Assembly (NCBI GenBank): GCA_000750105.3
Contig: JPHH03000107.1
Span: 1-54,194 of the forward strand
From: Tolypocladium sp. Sup5 PDA-1
Lineage: Eukaryota; Ascomycota; Sordariomycetes; Hypocreales; Ophiocordycipitaceae
DNA length: 54,194 nt
Reading direction: 5' to 3'
Of the stretch, positions 20,407 to 31,129 are shown one piece after another. The notes beneath the pieces are model-generated. The model was given only the letters and a program-made list of their open reading frames with translations, was not told the origin of the DNA and did no database searches. Position numbers and translations under genes: made by a program. The stretch's first letter is position 1; each line of letters opens with the position of its first letter.

Positions 20407-21525
20407 ATGGCTTCGGGGTATGCCAAAGATCAGCCCCAAGGCTTCATCAACCGCATCGAGAAGGTTGCCATTGTCGGGGTACGTTGTCTCAATACGTTCA
20501 ACGCGCGCTCACCTTGGCACGACCTCGCAGAAACAAACCATCAATCGTCTCTAACCAGCGCATCGTATACACAGGCAGGCGGGAAAATCGGCAAACACCT
20601 CACAGCGGCCCTCGTCAAGACGGGCAAGCACACCGTCACAGCCATTGCGCGCCCAGACAGCGCCAGCACGTTCCCCGAGGGCGTCCACGTCGCCCGCGTC
20701 GAGTACGGCGGCGACGACTCTACCGCGCTGGTAGAGGCCCTCCGCGGGCAGCAGGTCCTGCTCGTCACCATGTCCGTCGCCGCTCCACGCGATACGGTCA
20801 GCAAGTTCATCCGCGCCGCGGCGGCCGCCGGCGTGCCGTACGTGCTGCCCAACTGGTTCGGCCAGGACCCGACCAACGAAGAGCTGTGCAAGGACGTGTT
20901 CCTGGCGCCCATGCGCGACGGCGCGTGCAGCGAGATCAAGGAGCTGGGGGTGAGCAAGTACCTGCTCCTGGCCTGCAACTTCTGGTACGAGTTCAGCCTG
21001 GGTGGTGGCCCCAACCGCTACGGCTTTAACGTGGCCAAGAAGACGCTGGTGCTATTTGATGGCGGCGGCACTAAGATCAACACCACCACCTGGCCTCAGT
21101 GCGGCCGGGCTGTTGCGAGACTGCTGAGCCTGAAGCAGCTGCCCGAGGACGAGAACGACAAGTCGCCCACGCTATCGCAGTTCGAAAACGGGCCCGTCTT
21201 CGTGTCCAGCTTCCTCCTCAGCCAGAAGGACATGTTTGAGAGCGTCAAGCGCGTCACAAAGACTGCTGACGCGGACTGGACCATCACACATGAATCGTCC
21301 GAGGCGCGCTGGAGGGAGGCCAAGGCGGGCGTGCAGAAGGGAGACTGGAATGCCTTTACAAAGATGTTGTACAACCGCACGTGGTTCCCGAATGGTGGCG
21401 GTGACTTTCAGTCCAAGAAGACACTGGCCAATGACCTGCTCGGCTTGCCTGTCGAGGACTTGGATGAGGCCACGAAGGAGGCTGTCCGCATGGGCGTGAA
21501 TGGCGAGGTTCCGTTTGGTCATTAG
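20407..21525 (+). CDS. NmrA-like / isoflavone-reductase-like NAD(P)-binding protein 1 (340 aa)
   Basis: Exon 1 is 20407-20478 and exon 2 20575-21525, with a 96-bp intron (GTACGT...CTAAC...ACAG). The start at 20407 is chosen because MASGYAKDQPQGFINRIEKV aligns with the start of the second copy at 34448. Splicing creates the dinucleotide-binding loop VAIVG-AGGKIG (G24 to G30), a Rossmann start typical of atypical short-chain dehydrogenases of the NmrA/PCBER group. Further conserved blocks: GKHTVTAIARPDS, LVTMSVAAPRDTVSKFI, AGVPYVLPNWFGQDP and LPEDENDKSPTL. Such proteins act as NADPH-dependent reductases in aromatic or polyketide metabolism or as redox sensors; which applies here cannot be told. 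The intron is a multiple of three and free of stops, so retention would lengthen the protein by 32 residues. Intact. Confidence 0.85.
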   Translation: MASGYAKDQPQGFINRIEKVAIVGVRCLNTFNARSPWHDLAETNHQSSLTSASYTQAGGKIGKHLTAALVKTGKHTVTAIARPDSASTFPEGVHVARVEYGGDDSTALVEALRGQQVLLVTMSVAAPRDTVSKFIRAAAAAGVPYVLPNWFGQDPTNEELCKDVFLAPMRDGACSEIKELGVSKYLLLACNFWYEFSLGGGPNRYGFNVAKKTLVLFDGGGTKINTTTWPQCGRAVARLLSLKQLPEDENDKSPTLSQFENGPVFVSSFLLSQKDMFESVKRVTKTADADWTITHESSEARWREAKAGVQKGDWNAFTKMLYNRTWFPNGGGDFQSKKTLANDLLGLPVEDLDEATKEAVRMGVNGEVPFGH

Positions 21526-21804
21526 AGAGAGTCTTGGTATATTCAGTCTTCTAGAGTATCCCAGATATCATGAGCCGTGAGTCTTGTTACTTTTCGTCGA
21601 AACATAAATGAAGGGTTGTATGCCATGGGGACGGTGCAGATGCAGCTGGATGCCAAGACAATGAATCTAGTTAGGGTCAGCAAGTTCTGTCTCAATCTAA
21701 CACGCTTGAGAGATAAATAGGTATATACGAACAAAAATGGACGGCTTGCGAGAACGAACTGATCTATGTGACAAGAACCGAGGCACTATCAACTTGGATT
21801 GTAT
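21526..21804. other. Short intergenic region, convergent genes
   Basis: 3' region shared by NmrA-like reductase 1 (plus) and the MFS relic (minus). No gene seen. Confidence 0.5.
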
Positions 21805-22667
21805 TTATACACCACCCCTTCGCTCGAGCGAGATGTCGTCCACAGATGCAGGCGCGGCCTCATCTGGGATCGGCTTCTTCATCTTGTGAGCCATGGCAAT
21901 TTTCCTCCGCTCCTCCTCCAGTGTCGTGATCAAAAGGACATTGGCCTGCGCCTTGGATCCCGAGAAGAGTGCAGCCTTCTCGGCGCCGAGTTCCCTGATG
22001 AGCATGTCCTGCTGCTCTTCCATCTCGTTCGAGGCGCTGGCTAAGTTGCGCACAAGGCTGAACGATGCTGTGGCCGCGGCATTTTCCTGTGCCGGAACGT
22101 TGTTCTGCAGAGCGATGAGAGGGGGCTGGAAGTTAAGGCCGATGCCGAAGCCGGCAAAGATTTAGTGGATGATGATCTTGGACCAAGTCTTGGAATCCGG
22201 CAGATTGTAGAAGAGACCCGTGCCCAGGGTCAAGATGGCAAAGCCAAAGCGGATACAGTCGAGGTAGCGGCCAGTCTTCTTGAGGTACATGCCGCTGCCC
22301 ACTGTAGCCACAGACATGACGCCGGAAAGGGAAGCAGCAGCACGCTGGAGAGGAGCGGTTCCGCGCCAAGTACCGACTGGCAGTAGAGTGGAAGGAAGTA
22401 GGTGGATTCAGTCAGGAAGATGCCGTGAAACAGGTTGACGAGGAAGACGGCAAAGTTGGACAAGTTTGCGTAAGGGTAGGCCGGGACGATGGGGTAGCGC
22501 GCAAGGTAGCGCTCGACGGCGACAAAGGCCATGACGATGAGGGCGCCGAGCACGATGACACAGATAACCTTTGCTGAGTTCCATGGGAAGATGGTGCCGC
22601 CAGAGGTGAGGCCCAGCAGGAACATCAGACCGCCGCCCACGAGCGCACTAGATGGAAGCTTTGTCAC
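21805..22667 (-). pseudogene. DHA2-type (14-TM) MFS efflux transporter, C-terminal relic
   Basis: Reading the minus strand: GGGLMFLLGLTSGGTIFPWN, then hydrophobic helices (KVICVIVLGALIVMAFVAVE; NFAVFLVNLFHGIFLTESTY), FLPLYCQSVLGAEPL, then after a frameshift near 22340 GVMSVATVGSGMYLKKTGRY, FGFAILTLGTGLFYNLPDSK, a TAA at about 22162, and IFAGFGIGLNFQPPLIALQN. The order fits TM segments about 8-13 of fungal drug-efflux pumps. The following NLASASNEMEEQQDMLIREL lacks the helix that normally separates NLASA from NEME, indicating an internal deletion. The N-terminal half is missing. Originally a plasma-membrane proton antiporter, often found in metabolite clusters as self-protection; now dead. Confidence 0.8.
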
Positions 22668-23706
22668 AGTCTTGCTTGGGATACGAGATAGCTAAGCCCG
22701 GCCTTCTGGTACTGCTACAGCGAGTATAAGTAGAGCGATAAATCTCTCCACTATCGTACGCATTAACTTTTAAAAGATTAGTCTAAGTCTTTGCCTTTGC
22801 TGTCCTTAAGTGTTACGAAATACCTATCGACTTCGTTACTACCTAAAGGTAATACCCTTCTTATACCTTTACGAGTCTATAATTATGAGTTCTTGTAAGT
22901 ATGATGCTAAATTTGCTTAAAGGTAGCTGCTTTCTGCTGTGAACCTTGATCGTTAATATACGGCTAATATTCCATAGTGCTCCTGCTCTCCTTGAGCACC
23001 CTTCACCTAAGCACAGCGATTCCGGTGCTCAACGGCGAAGACATAGCCTCCATGGGTCGTGGACCTAGATATGTTTATGTCTGCTACGACAATGACATGG
23101 CAAAGAAGTGGGTCCGCCAAGTAACTTTAGATACACCTATGATGGTCCTATCAACTATGATTTACCTGTTCCCGAGTGCAAGGAGGAAACGAAATGTTAT
23201 TGCGCACCTCTATGTAGTGTTAGGGACTGTTAACGCTGCGGAAGGCTAGCAACTTTAACGGGGAAGACAGACACACCCCACGACAGGGGCTGTGCAAGAG
23301 GGTGCAGAAAGCTTTACATGTACATAAGGAACGTACTTCCCTTTGAGCCTTATGGAGGACACCCTTTGCAGAATTAACATATCCACGTGCGCCCTTTCTT
23401 CCCCAAATCGTCGCAGATGGGTATGGGTGGGTAAGGCCACTTGGCCAAGGTGAGTGAAGATGAAGTGAATAACCCAATTGGTCTTGAAACTACGAGCTAC
23501 TTGTAGAGATGGTCTATGTAAGTGATATCCCCATTGAGCCAATGTTGACACCCGAGACCCGTTGAGTTTAATCTCTTCGAGACGTGCAGGCAGCGTCCTT
23601 TCGGTATGCGCGTTTCACTCTATTAGACTAATTGAGTAGATGCTACGGCAGGAAACGCTTTAGAAACAAGTTAATTATTCTTGGCCCTTATTACGACCCT
23701 ACTATA
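22668..23706. other. AT-shifted intergenic DNA, no supported gene
   Basis: 22680-22975 is RIP-like. From 22977 to 23580 composition rises and several short frames exist on both strands (e.g. 23255-23551 minus), none with a recognisable motif; decayed gene debris is possible. Confidence 0.35.
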
Positions 23707-23815
23707 CACTACAGACCCTGAAAGATTGTAAGTGAGACGTTTAGAGACCCACTTTCAATGGGTATTTAGCGATATTCCTTTCTAGACGACTGGAAAATGG
23801 AAAAAGTCAATAACA
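23707..23815 (+). repeat. Solo end of the 17.6-kb MITE family
   Basis: 23707-23730 matches the 24-bp TIR of the element at 17582-17877 with two mismatches and is preceded by TA. The following roughly 85 bp align with the reverse complement of 17870-17770, including GAGACCCAC and the TTAGCGATATT-like word. No partner end was found downstream to 24060, so this is a fragment or truncated copy. Confidence 0.7.
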
Positions 23816-24031
23816 AAAAAGAGGAGTTAATATTCTGCCTTCTAGGTGTACCAATCGCTCCAGCGCGGCTCGGCCCGCAAATTGGTGTGATGGCAAATTC
23901 ACCAATTCGTGGTGCAACGGCCTAATAAGGCGGCATGGCAAGAAATTTAGTGCAGCGCTAATAAACACGACCACATTATTGCACAAGCTATGTCCGTACG
24001 GACGTACTGTTGAAGCCGACACGGAGCTTGT

Positions 24032-24985
24032 TCACCTCCCGTTACAGGTGCCTCCGTGCGCGTAAAGGCTCTCGACCGCCCTTCTAGTAGATATGCACCT
24101 CCCGTTGCGTCGCCTCCTCACCTCAATCGTCGCCGCTGGATCAAGTCGCTTGTCAAAGGCGCGACACGCGGGCTTTGGCACGAACCCGGCCGGGAGCCTA
24201 AAGTCGTACTTCATTACGATGTGGGCGAGTGTAATTTTGGCCGAGTTGGTCGCGAAGAAGCGGCCGGGACAAGCGTGCCGACCGAGGCCGAAGCCGTAGT
24301 GCTCGGTGCTCGTGCTTGCCAGCTGCGCCGCCGCTTCTTTGCCTGGCTGCTGGCGCAGATGGAAGAAGCGATGCGGATCAAACTTTTCCGGGTCCTCGTA
24401 GACCGTCGAATCCCACATGCGGTGCGCTGACACGGCCACCACGTCGCCCTTGGGCACAACTGTCCCGTCGCTCATCTCGACGTCGGCCGTGGCCAGGCTA
24501 CGCATGAGGGCTGCGGGGTTGGAGTGTTATTATAACGGATGCCGCATTTTCGTGAATCATGTTAAACGTACCGTTTTCAATGGGCTTCAGTCGCTGCGTC
24601 TCCTTCATGGCGCTGTCGAGCGGCTTCATGTTGAAGAGCGAATTCTTCTGCCACCCGCCCTCGCCGAGAACAGAGCGGATCTCCTCGCGGAGGGCCTCAA
24701 CGATCTCCGGGTGCTGCGCAATGTTGATGAGAACCAGGCAGATCAGATCGGTAGTCGTATATATCGACGAAAAGGACATAGCCAGCTGTGCCCCGGTGGG
24801 GTCGTAGTCTTGGCCCTTTGTGGTGCGCTCGAACCAGCCGATGGCATCGTTGTATTCGGGCGTACGCCTGCCCTCGGCCTCAAGCCGAGGCCTTCTCGGC
24901 GCGCCGCTCCGTGATGACAGGCATAATGATTTCATGCGCCTTGAGTACGAAGTACCTGCGCGCACATCACGCGCCCTGTACAGGG
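24032..24985 (-). pseudogene. Cytochrome P450 C-terminal relic (CYP68/CYP503-like)
   Basis: A haem monooxygenase fragment. Exon pieces 24985-24572 and 24510-24032 are separated by a 61-bp intron (24571-24511, GTACGT...GCAG) that keeps the frame. Visible elements in order: RYFVLKAHEIIMPVITERRA; a frameshift near 24893; the I-helix AQLAMSFSSIYTTTDLICLV, with Thr-rich centre; ALREEIRSVLGEGGWQ; the K-helix KETQR; VPKGDVVAVSAHRMWDS; the PERF-type region FDPHRF; and the haem loop FGLGRHACPGRFFA with Cys at 24269-24271. The I-helix style and the HACPGRFFA loop resemble fungal ent-kaurene-oxidase-like P450s of diterpene and other cluster pathways. The membrane anchor and roughly the first half are absent, so it is not functional despite a preserved active site. 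Confidence 0.85.
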
Positions 24986-25826
24986 CCATAACTAAGCCAC
25001 TGTAACTGCACGATAACTTAAGGTACGTGCTATTGTGGTGCATCCGGCCGTACTAACCTTGCAAGCGCTGGTGGCCACTACCAAATGCGTGAATCTCTTA
25101 AAATACGTATAGCTAGGTAAGGGCACAAAGGGCAGCGAGGGCAGCAAGGGCAGCAAGGGCAGCACTAGTAGAGCCAGTAGATCAGGACAGCAATGCCAGC
25201 AATGCCAGCAATGCCAGCAAGGTTAGCACGGTCGGATACACCAGTACCGGTAATAGCACGTAAGTATAGTGTAGCTAATCCGTACATTGGCTTAGTTATT
25301 AGCTTCAGTGGTGGCCGCTGGCGCTTATAATAATCGTACGTCGCCCTGGCAGCGGGCGATAAACGTGACGGGAGGTAATGCCGCCAACTGAAAAAAAAAG
25401 CCCAGCGCAACCAACAGGGCCCCAAGCACCGCCTGGGTCTTGCCTCGCAGGCGTTGAGCATATCATCCTCTCCTCGTCTTTTCTTCTCGTCTCATCGTGC
25501 CGTGTGCCCGACGCCGCCATTTCCGCCACAGCTGTGGCCAACGACGCTTAAGCTCTGGCCTTACGCCACCGAAAGCTTCGATGTGAATATCACTCTGCTT
25601 CTCTGTCGCACGCTTGGAATGTAGTCTGTGCTCACTCGTCGTCAGAACCATGTCGAGCCCAAACCCAGACCCAAACTTGTGCACCTCCTCCATCCTCTCT
25701 CCTCTGCCGGTACCACCCCGACACACCAAGAGTTCGTCTTGGGCCACGACTACACGACGCACCGAGGGCCGCGACCGACACACGCGCACCACGTCTTAGG
25801 TCGACGTGTTCGCAACAATCCGTGCG
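24986..25826. other. Intergenic between P450 relic and protease gene
   Basis: Holds the 9-bp repeats and a short A-run at about 25390. A 50-codon ATG frame (25649-25799) ends shortly before the protease start; it could be a short upstream ORF or an unspliced first exon, but no donor/acceptor pair convinced me. Confidence 0.35.
25124..25220. repeat. Two 9-bp tandem repeat tracts
   Basis: GGCAGCAAG-type units at about 25130-25163 and CCAGCAATG units at about 25189-25220. They lie in the non-coding stretch upstream of the P450 relic; no function apparent. Confidence 0.6.
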
Positions 25827-27425
25827 ATGGGGGATGCAGAACGCGACCTTTACTACGTGGGATTGCCGTCCCAGCCGAAGCTCGTTGCACGATCGAGTTC
25901 GACTCCCTGGGTTCCGCGACCATATGATTGGGGTTATTACGAGAAGTTGCTGCGGCCTGTCGGTGTCCACCCTATTGTAAGCAAGTGGAATGACGACGAT
26001 ACACCGACGGCTCTCAGGGGCCAGGTCATCGACGTGCTGGCACGGCACAAGGTGAACTGGCACGCAATCGACGTCCTTCGGATCGGCTATGAAGACGACC
26101 ACGATGTTTTCCCCGTCGTGTTGTTTATCTCCGTCGAGCCGGCATCCCTGACCTCCGAACTTGGCTATGTTGTGGCGAGCCAGTGCAAAAACATACTCAC
26201 CTACTACGATCTTCCGGACGTCGAATGCGAGATCAAAGAGTCGCGACTCATTAATCTAGCCCCCTCCCCTCCCCGGAACATATTGCAGCTCCGAAGCGAT
26301 GCCAGGCATCGGCCGTATCTCGAAGAATGCCACCATCTCTCTGACTGCTCCGGCACGTCCATCGCCGCTGCAGACCGACCGTCGAATGAAGGGACGCGGT
26401 GTCTATACCTACGTGAAGTAGGCACCGACGCAATCTATGCCCTGACGTGTCGACACGTCTGCTTTGCCGATCACGAGACCGGCGAGCTTATTACCACCAC
26501 CAGCTCCCCTCTTCCCCCATCGTCATCACGGCTCGCAAAGTCTGTCATACAGCCCGGCAATGGGACGCATAGCGATGTTCTCGAGAGGCTACAACAAAAC
26601 GAGCGGGGGTTTCTGCAAGACCTTGAGAGATGGGAAGAGCGTGCCGGCATGATGGACGAGGATCGCAGACTACCAAGGATTCAGCGGACACAAGCCTCGC
26701 TAGCTGGAGTCAAGCCCGTCTTGGAAGACTTTCAGAACCGCAAGACACCAGACAAAAGAGCATTTGGCCATGTCGCCTACGTCCGGGAATACGGCCTTCG
26801 AGACCACGGCGAATTAAGCGATTGGTGTCTTATTCGGCTGGACCCTAACTGCTTCCAACGGCTCCTCTCCGAGTTGGAGAACCGCGTCGTTCTCGGCAAT
26901 TTCTCACTGAAGGACCGGTTCAGTAAGGTAGAGTCATCTATGATGTTGGAAGACCTGGACGTCGCAGACGTGGGTGATGATGGCACCATCAAACTACAGG
27001 GTGTCGTGCCAGTGGCCGAATTTGCCACGCTCTTGAGCACTAGCCTCGAGTCAGCAATGGTGCTAGGGAAGCAGGGTCGAACGTCGGGCCTCACCTTTGG
27101 CCTGCTTAACCAGGTGAAGTCGGTCGTCCGCAGGCCTAGACCGGGCTACCCGTCTATAATAGCCGTCGAATGGTGCATTGTCCCCAGGAATGCGAGCCAG
27201 AAGAAGGAAACACGCTTCACGTATGGTGGAGATTCAGGGGCGTGCATCTGGGACCTATCTGGGCGCGTGGCGGGGATGGTTACATCGGGAATCCGAAAGG
27301 ACGAGATGTTACAGGGTACGGACGATTATGGTCTGGATGAGGCGGTGGATGTAACATATTTTCTGCCCATGGAGTGGATTTTGGAGGATTTTAAGAAGTG
27401 CGGACTAAATATTAATCTCCTGTAA
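25827..27425 (+). CDS. Trypsin-like serine protease-fold protein (532 aa), complete His-Asp-Ser triad
   Basis: Single-exon gene from ATG 25827; the open frame extends seven codons upstream only to a GTG. The N-terminal roughly 150 residues (LYYVGLPSQPKLVARSSSTP; IDVLRIGYEDDHDVFPVVLF) have the look of a fungal domain commonly preceding a chymotrypsin-fold domain. The triad is visible: His210 in YALTCRHVCF, Asp332 in SDWCLIRLD, Ser470 in YGGDSGACIWD, in the correct order and spacing, with a long charged helical insertion (about 250-300) between His and Asp. No signal peptide, so it is probably intracellular. Related proteins are frequent but uncharacterised in ascomycetes; proteolytic activity is inferred from the triad. 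It sits between a dead P450 and a dead ORF cluster and is undamaged, suggesting selection. Confidence 0.8.
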   Translation: MGDAERDLYYVGLPSQPKLVARSSSTPWVPRPYDWGYYEKLLRPVGVHPIVSKWNDDDTPTALRGQVIDVLARHKVNWHAIDVLRIGYEDDHDVFPVVLFISVEPASLTSELGYVVASQCKNILTYYDLPDVECEIKESRLINLAPSPPRNILQLRSDARHRPYLEECHHLSDCSGTSIAAADRPSNEGTRCLYLREVGTDAIYALTCRHVCFADHETGELITTTSSPLPPSSSRLAKSVIQPGNGTHSDVLERLQQNERGFLQDLERWEERAGMMDEDRRLPRIQRTQASLAGVKPVLEDFQNRKTPDKRAFGHVAYVREYGLRDHGELSDWCLIRLDPNCFQRLLSELENRVVLGNFSLKDRFSKVESSMMLEDLDVADVGDDGTIKLQGVVPVAEFATLLSTSLESAMVLGKQGRTSGLTFGLLNQVKSVVRRPRPGYPSIIAVEWCIVPRNASQKKETRFTYGGDSGACIWDLSGRVAGMVTSGIRKDEMLQGTDDYGLDEAVDVTYFLPMEWILEDFKKCGLNINLL

Positions 27426-28743
27426 ACAGACGATTAGTACAGAAAAGGCGGCTCCCGGACGCTCTCCTTACTTCTCTAATAACTCTTCTTCCTTTGCCCT
27501 CTTCTTCTCACTCCGTTGCCTCTTCTTTAACTTAACCTACTAGATATAAGGCCGTACGAGTAATACTCTACTAAGTACCTACCGGCCCTGCTCTACTACT
27601 GCCGACCTGTCCCGCTCTCGGTCGTCTTAACTTTCTATCGCGGATACTATAGGCCATTTTCTTTTCGCGCGTTCAGGATGGAAACCGAGCTTCGGATATT
27701 GCAAGAGACTAATGTCAATCTTAGTGAGCAGCTTGTGAACTGACTGCGGCGCATCTGGCATCATCCGGGAAGGAAGTTCGTCGAGACCTTCAAGTGTGCA
27801 TGGCCCTAAGGAACAGGCTGCAGCGGGAACCAAAAGAACTTTGATTCATGTGCTCGCCACATTATCAACCTGCCTAGTTGAAGACCGACAGACTGATGCC
27901 AGCGGAAACAATGTTTACTTTGGACTCGAAGACGAACACGGGAAGGACTCTGGCGACAAGGGTAGTGGCGGTGACGATTTCGACCTCGAGAGAAGGGTCT
28001 GATTTCTCCGACTTTGACGAACGATGACTGAGGGTTCTTCAGCCAAGATGAGGTGGAGGAGCGAGATGATAAACCAAACCTTGGCTTTACTGCCGACGAA
28101 GCAACTATCGTCGAGGCTTGCGTCGAGTTTCTCGAGATGCTTTTTCCATCAAGTCTCAGTCTGAGCATGGAGCCTTCACTGACAGCCTACATGGCTCCAC
28201 GCTGCTTGTTCACTTCAGTGGCATCCGCGGCATTTCTTATTTAACCCACAGCTGGTGCATGAACAGCAGCGTGGCTGCTCACAGGGGACTCTCTCTCTTT
28301 CCCTGTCTTACAGCGAATGAAACCTTCCAGAGGCCCCTTGGCTTCATGTTTTCAAATTCATGTCGTAAGCATCGCCGTTATTTTCGGCGCAGCTTCAAGA
28401 AAAGTTCAGTCTCTCATACCGGGTCTGACCGTCCGAGGCCGAATCAGACCGTTGCGGAACTCGGAACAATCCCGTCAGCGGGTAAAGGAATTGCGCATTA
28501 AACCATATCGTTTCCGATGCTGTGATGTAGGCCAATCGAGGCTCAATGACCCGAGAACTGTTTCACCGTTGAAGATCATGTATCGTCATGCGCGCGCTGA
28601 GCACCATTTATAATCAGTCTTCCTTCCATTGCCGTCTGACCCCGGCCATGGCGCAGGACACATATCAAACCACCAGGATCTGCTTTATCTTGGTCGTCTA
28701 CTATCGATTGCCCATACAGACAACGTTTACCATGGGGTGTCAT
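27426..28743. other. Unassigned region, possible decayed gene on plus strand
   Basis: 27430-27650 is AT-shifted and RIP-like. Between 27660 and 28600 plus-strand frames contain protein-like words (e.g. GFTADEATIVEACVEFLEML at about 28080-28140; GFMFSNSCRKHRRYF at about 28340-28390) split over frames, suggesting an eroded gene of a family I do not recognise. Confidence 0.3.
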
Positions 28744-29001
28744 CTATTGCTTGAGGGTGTGTTTTTCGAACGCGCTAGCGCAGACCATCTGCGGCTTGAG
28801 GTTTGGCACATGCTTAACTAGAGTTACATCATATCCACCTATCCATGTCGTGTGCCCAGCACTGTCGTCCGACCCCTGAGGCAGTGCGACCGTCACGGAC
28901 CATGAAAACCCCAGAGCACGGCCCAAGTAAGAGTGAAACCAACATTGAAACCCGTGATCGGCCCCAGATTCCGCACATACATAAGCATGGTAAGAGTCCA
29001 T
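28744..29001 (-). CDS. Short unassigned frame
   Basis: An 85-codon ATG frame reading MDSYHAYVCAESGADHGFQC and GHTTWIGGYDVTLVKHVPN. Composition is protein-like and better than the opposite strand, but no family is recognised and no splice context extends it. Could be a 3' gene fragment. Confidence 0.2.
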   Translation of the reverse strand: MDSYHAYVCAESGADHGFQCWFHSYLGRALGFSWSVTVALPQGSDDSAGHTTWIGGYDVTLVKHVPNLKPQMVCASAFEKHTLKQ

Positions 29002-29206
29002 ATCGGTCGGCTATCTATTAATATTCCGACGGCCCACAAGTTGACGATATCGTAATCCAGTCAGAGAGAGCTATTTCTTAGCACAGCATAAAGTACAAGA
29101 GCCAGTGTTGTCCGGTGGCATCTTAGCCTTTTTTTATTAAGATACTTGACGAATATTCCGAATTACTTTATATCTAAACCTTGCTGTGCGAGGTATAGAT
29201 AACGCG

Positions 29207-31129
29207 ATGAATTACGACGACAGAAACACGCATTTAGAGGATGGCCCGGTCCATCCACCAGGGACTGTAGAGTTGACCTCAGGTATGCGCCAATCTTTTA
29301 ACACCCGAGTCGTCAAGCTATTAATGTGCGTCTTTAGTGCATAACAACGGCGGCGACGGCAAACTGGTGTTGATTCCAACCCCCTCTGATGATCCGAATG
29401 ATCCCTTGGTCAGTCGACGATAAACCTCTAACCGCAAAAAGCCTCGAAGCTTACACGCACACAAGTCATGGGCCATGTGGCGCAAGTGCCTTAACTTTGG
29501 GCTGCTCGCCGCGATAACGACGGCCGCATTCACTGCGTGAGTACTAACACTACCAGCAGATGCATGTACTGAAACTGCCATAGGCTGTCCACACAGCCGG
29601 TCTTTTGGAGCCAGATGCTGCAGGACATGGACATTACGCTTGAAGATCTCACAACAGCACAAGCCGTCCAGCTGGCTGGCCTAGCGCTCGGATGCGTCTT
29701 CTTCATCCCGTTTACCAAAAAGTACGGCAGGCGCTCAACTTACATCATATCTACAGCCATGCTCGCGGCGGGAACGTGGTGGTCTGCGTATATGAAGACG
29801 GCACCGGAGTTGTACCTGACTAACATTCTATTGGGCCTCGCGGGCTCGACTAACGAGACTGCTGTTCAGATGAGTGTATTTAGCTCCTATGGCATCTAAC
29901 AGACCCGATATATACACGAACTGACTCGAGGAGTAGATCTTTAGCATGTTCTTCGTCCATCAGAGAGGCTCTGTCAATGGCCTATACTTTGGTGCAATCA
30001 CGGCCGGAGCCTTCCTTACTCCAATGGCTGCCGGCGCCCATGCTGTTGGATTCGGATGGCGAGCGTCATACATGACACTCGGCACAGTCATGATAGCGCT
30101 GAACTTGATCTTCGTCACTATATTCGAAGAAACAAAGTTCGTCCCTGTTATGCAAGGAGCCTCCGACCCCCGCGATAACGACAGTATTTTCAAGCATAAG
30201 CTGGACCTAACGGAGACAATCACCGAGACGGATCGCGACACGGAGGATGGCCGCTCGGTACGACGAGAGCCGTTCCCGCGATACTTGAGACTCCAGCTCG
30301 TCACCAAGACGGACGAATCGCTCTGGAAGAGCTTTTGCTCGCCCATCCATATGTGGTGGTTTCCACACATCTGCTACACATCTTTGCAAATGGGCTCGGG
30401 TATCTGCTGGGTGGTCATCCTCGCATCCGTGACGTCGATTACCTTCTCGGCCCCTCCGTATAACTTCGACGCCGCCCAGGTTGGCTTCATGTCTGCCGGG
30501 CCATGCATTGGGACTTTATTTGGCAGCTTATACGGCGGGCCCTTGGTTGATTGGGCAATTGTATGGTTGTCCAAACGAAACGGTGGTCTGTTCGAGCCAG
30601 AAATGCGGCTCTACCTGTATCCTATTCCGGCCATTACTATGTCTGGTGGTCTGGTTATCTTTGGCGTTACGGCTAGTCAGGCAAGTCACTTCTCCCTATA
30701 CCTGAGATTTCGTTTTAGACTGACAAAACCAAAGGGCATGCACTGGTTCTTCCCTAGCCTCGGAAGTGCCTTATTCGCACTTGGATTCGGCGCCATATCA
30801 GATATAGTCTTTAGCATGGTTCTCGACTCCTATCCTAACGTGAGTGACTTTACCCTTGATTTGTCAAGGCTGCTATGACTGACACTGGGACATAGATTGT
30901 TGCCCAAGCATTCCTAGTCATTGCGTTTCTACGAAATGCTATCAGCTTGGCTGGCCCTACTTCAGTTACACCGTGGCTCGATCGCATGGGTCTCAGTAGC
31001 ATGTTTATCTTAGCCGGCTGTATTAGCCTCTTGATAAACCTTCTTGCACTACCGCTTGCGATCTGGGGGAAGGATGCTAGAATTGCAATCGCGCCTCGGT
31101 ACTATCGCTTGTCACAACAAAATGCCTGA
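29207..31129 (+). CDS. MFS transporter, DHA1-like, seven exons, 530 aa
   Basis: Exons: 29207-29282, 29338-29408, 29466-29536, 29584-29875, 29937-30680, 30735-30839, 30896-31129. All six introns are 47-61 bp and joining them gives one frame of 531 codons including TGA. Intron 5 (30681-30734) is a GC-AG intron with donor GCAAGT. The protein has a soluble N-terminus ending DDPNDPL, TM1 in LNFGLLAAITTAAFTA, a motif-A-like loop FIPFTKKYGRRSTY between TM2 and TM3, then STNETAVQM and FFVHQRGSVNGLYF, a large charged central loop (EETKFVPV to PRYLRL) and six further helices in the C-half. This is the layout of fungal plasma-membrane proton antiporters. Intact, unlike the 14-TM pump at 21.8 kb. A role in exporting a metabolite is inference from the neighbours. 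Confidence 0.9.

Noticed and set aside
24032..24985. Functional P450
   Set aside because: The haem loop and K-helix are intact, but the N-terminal half is absent and a frameshift lies near 24893.
25649..25799. First exon of the serine protease gene
   Set aside because: No donor/acceptor pair joins it in frame convincingly; the ATG at 25827 is sufficient.
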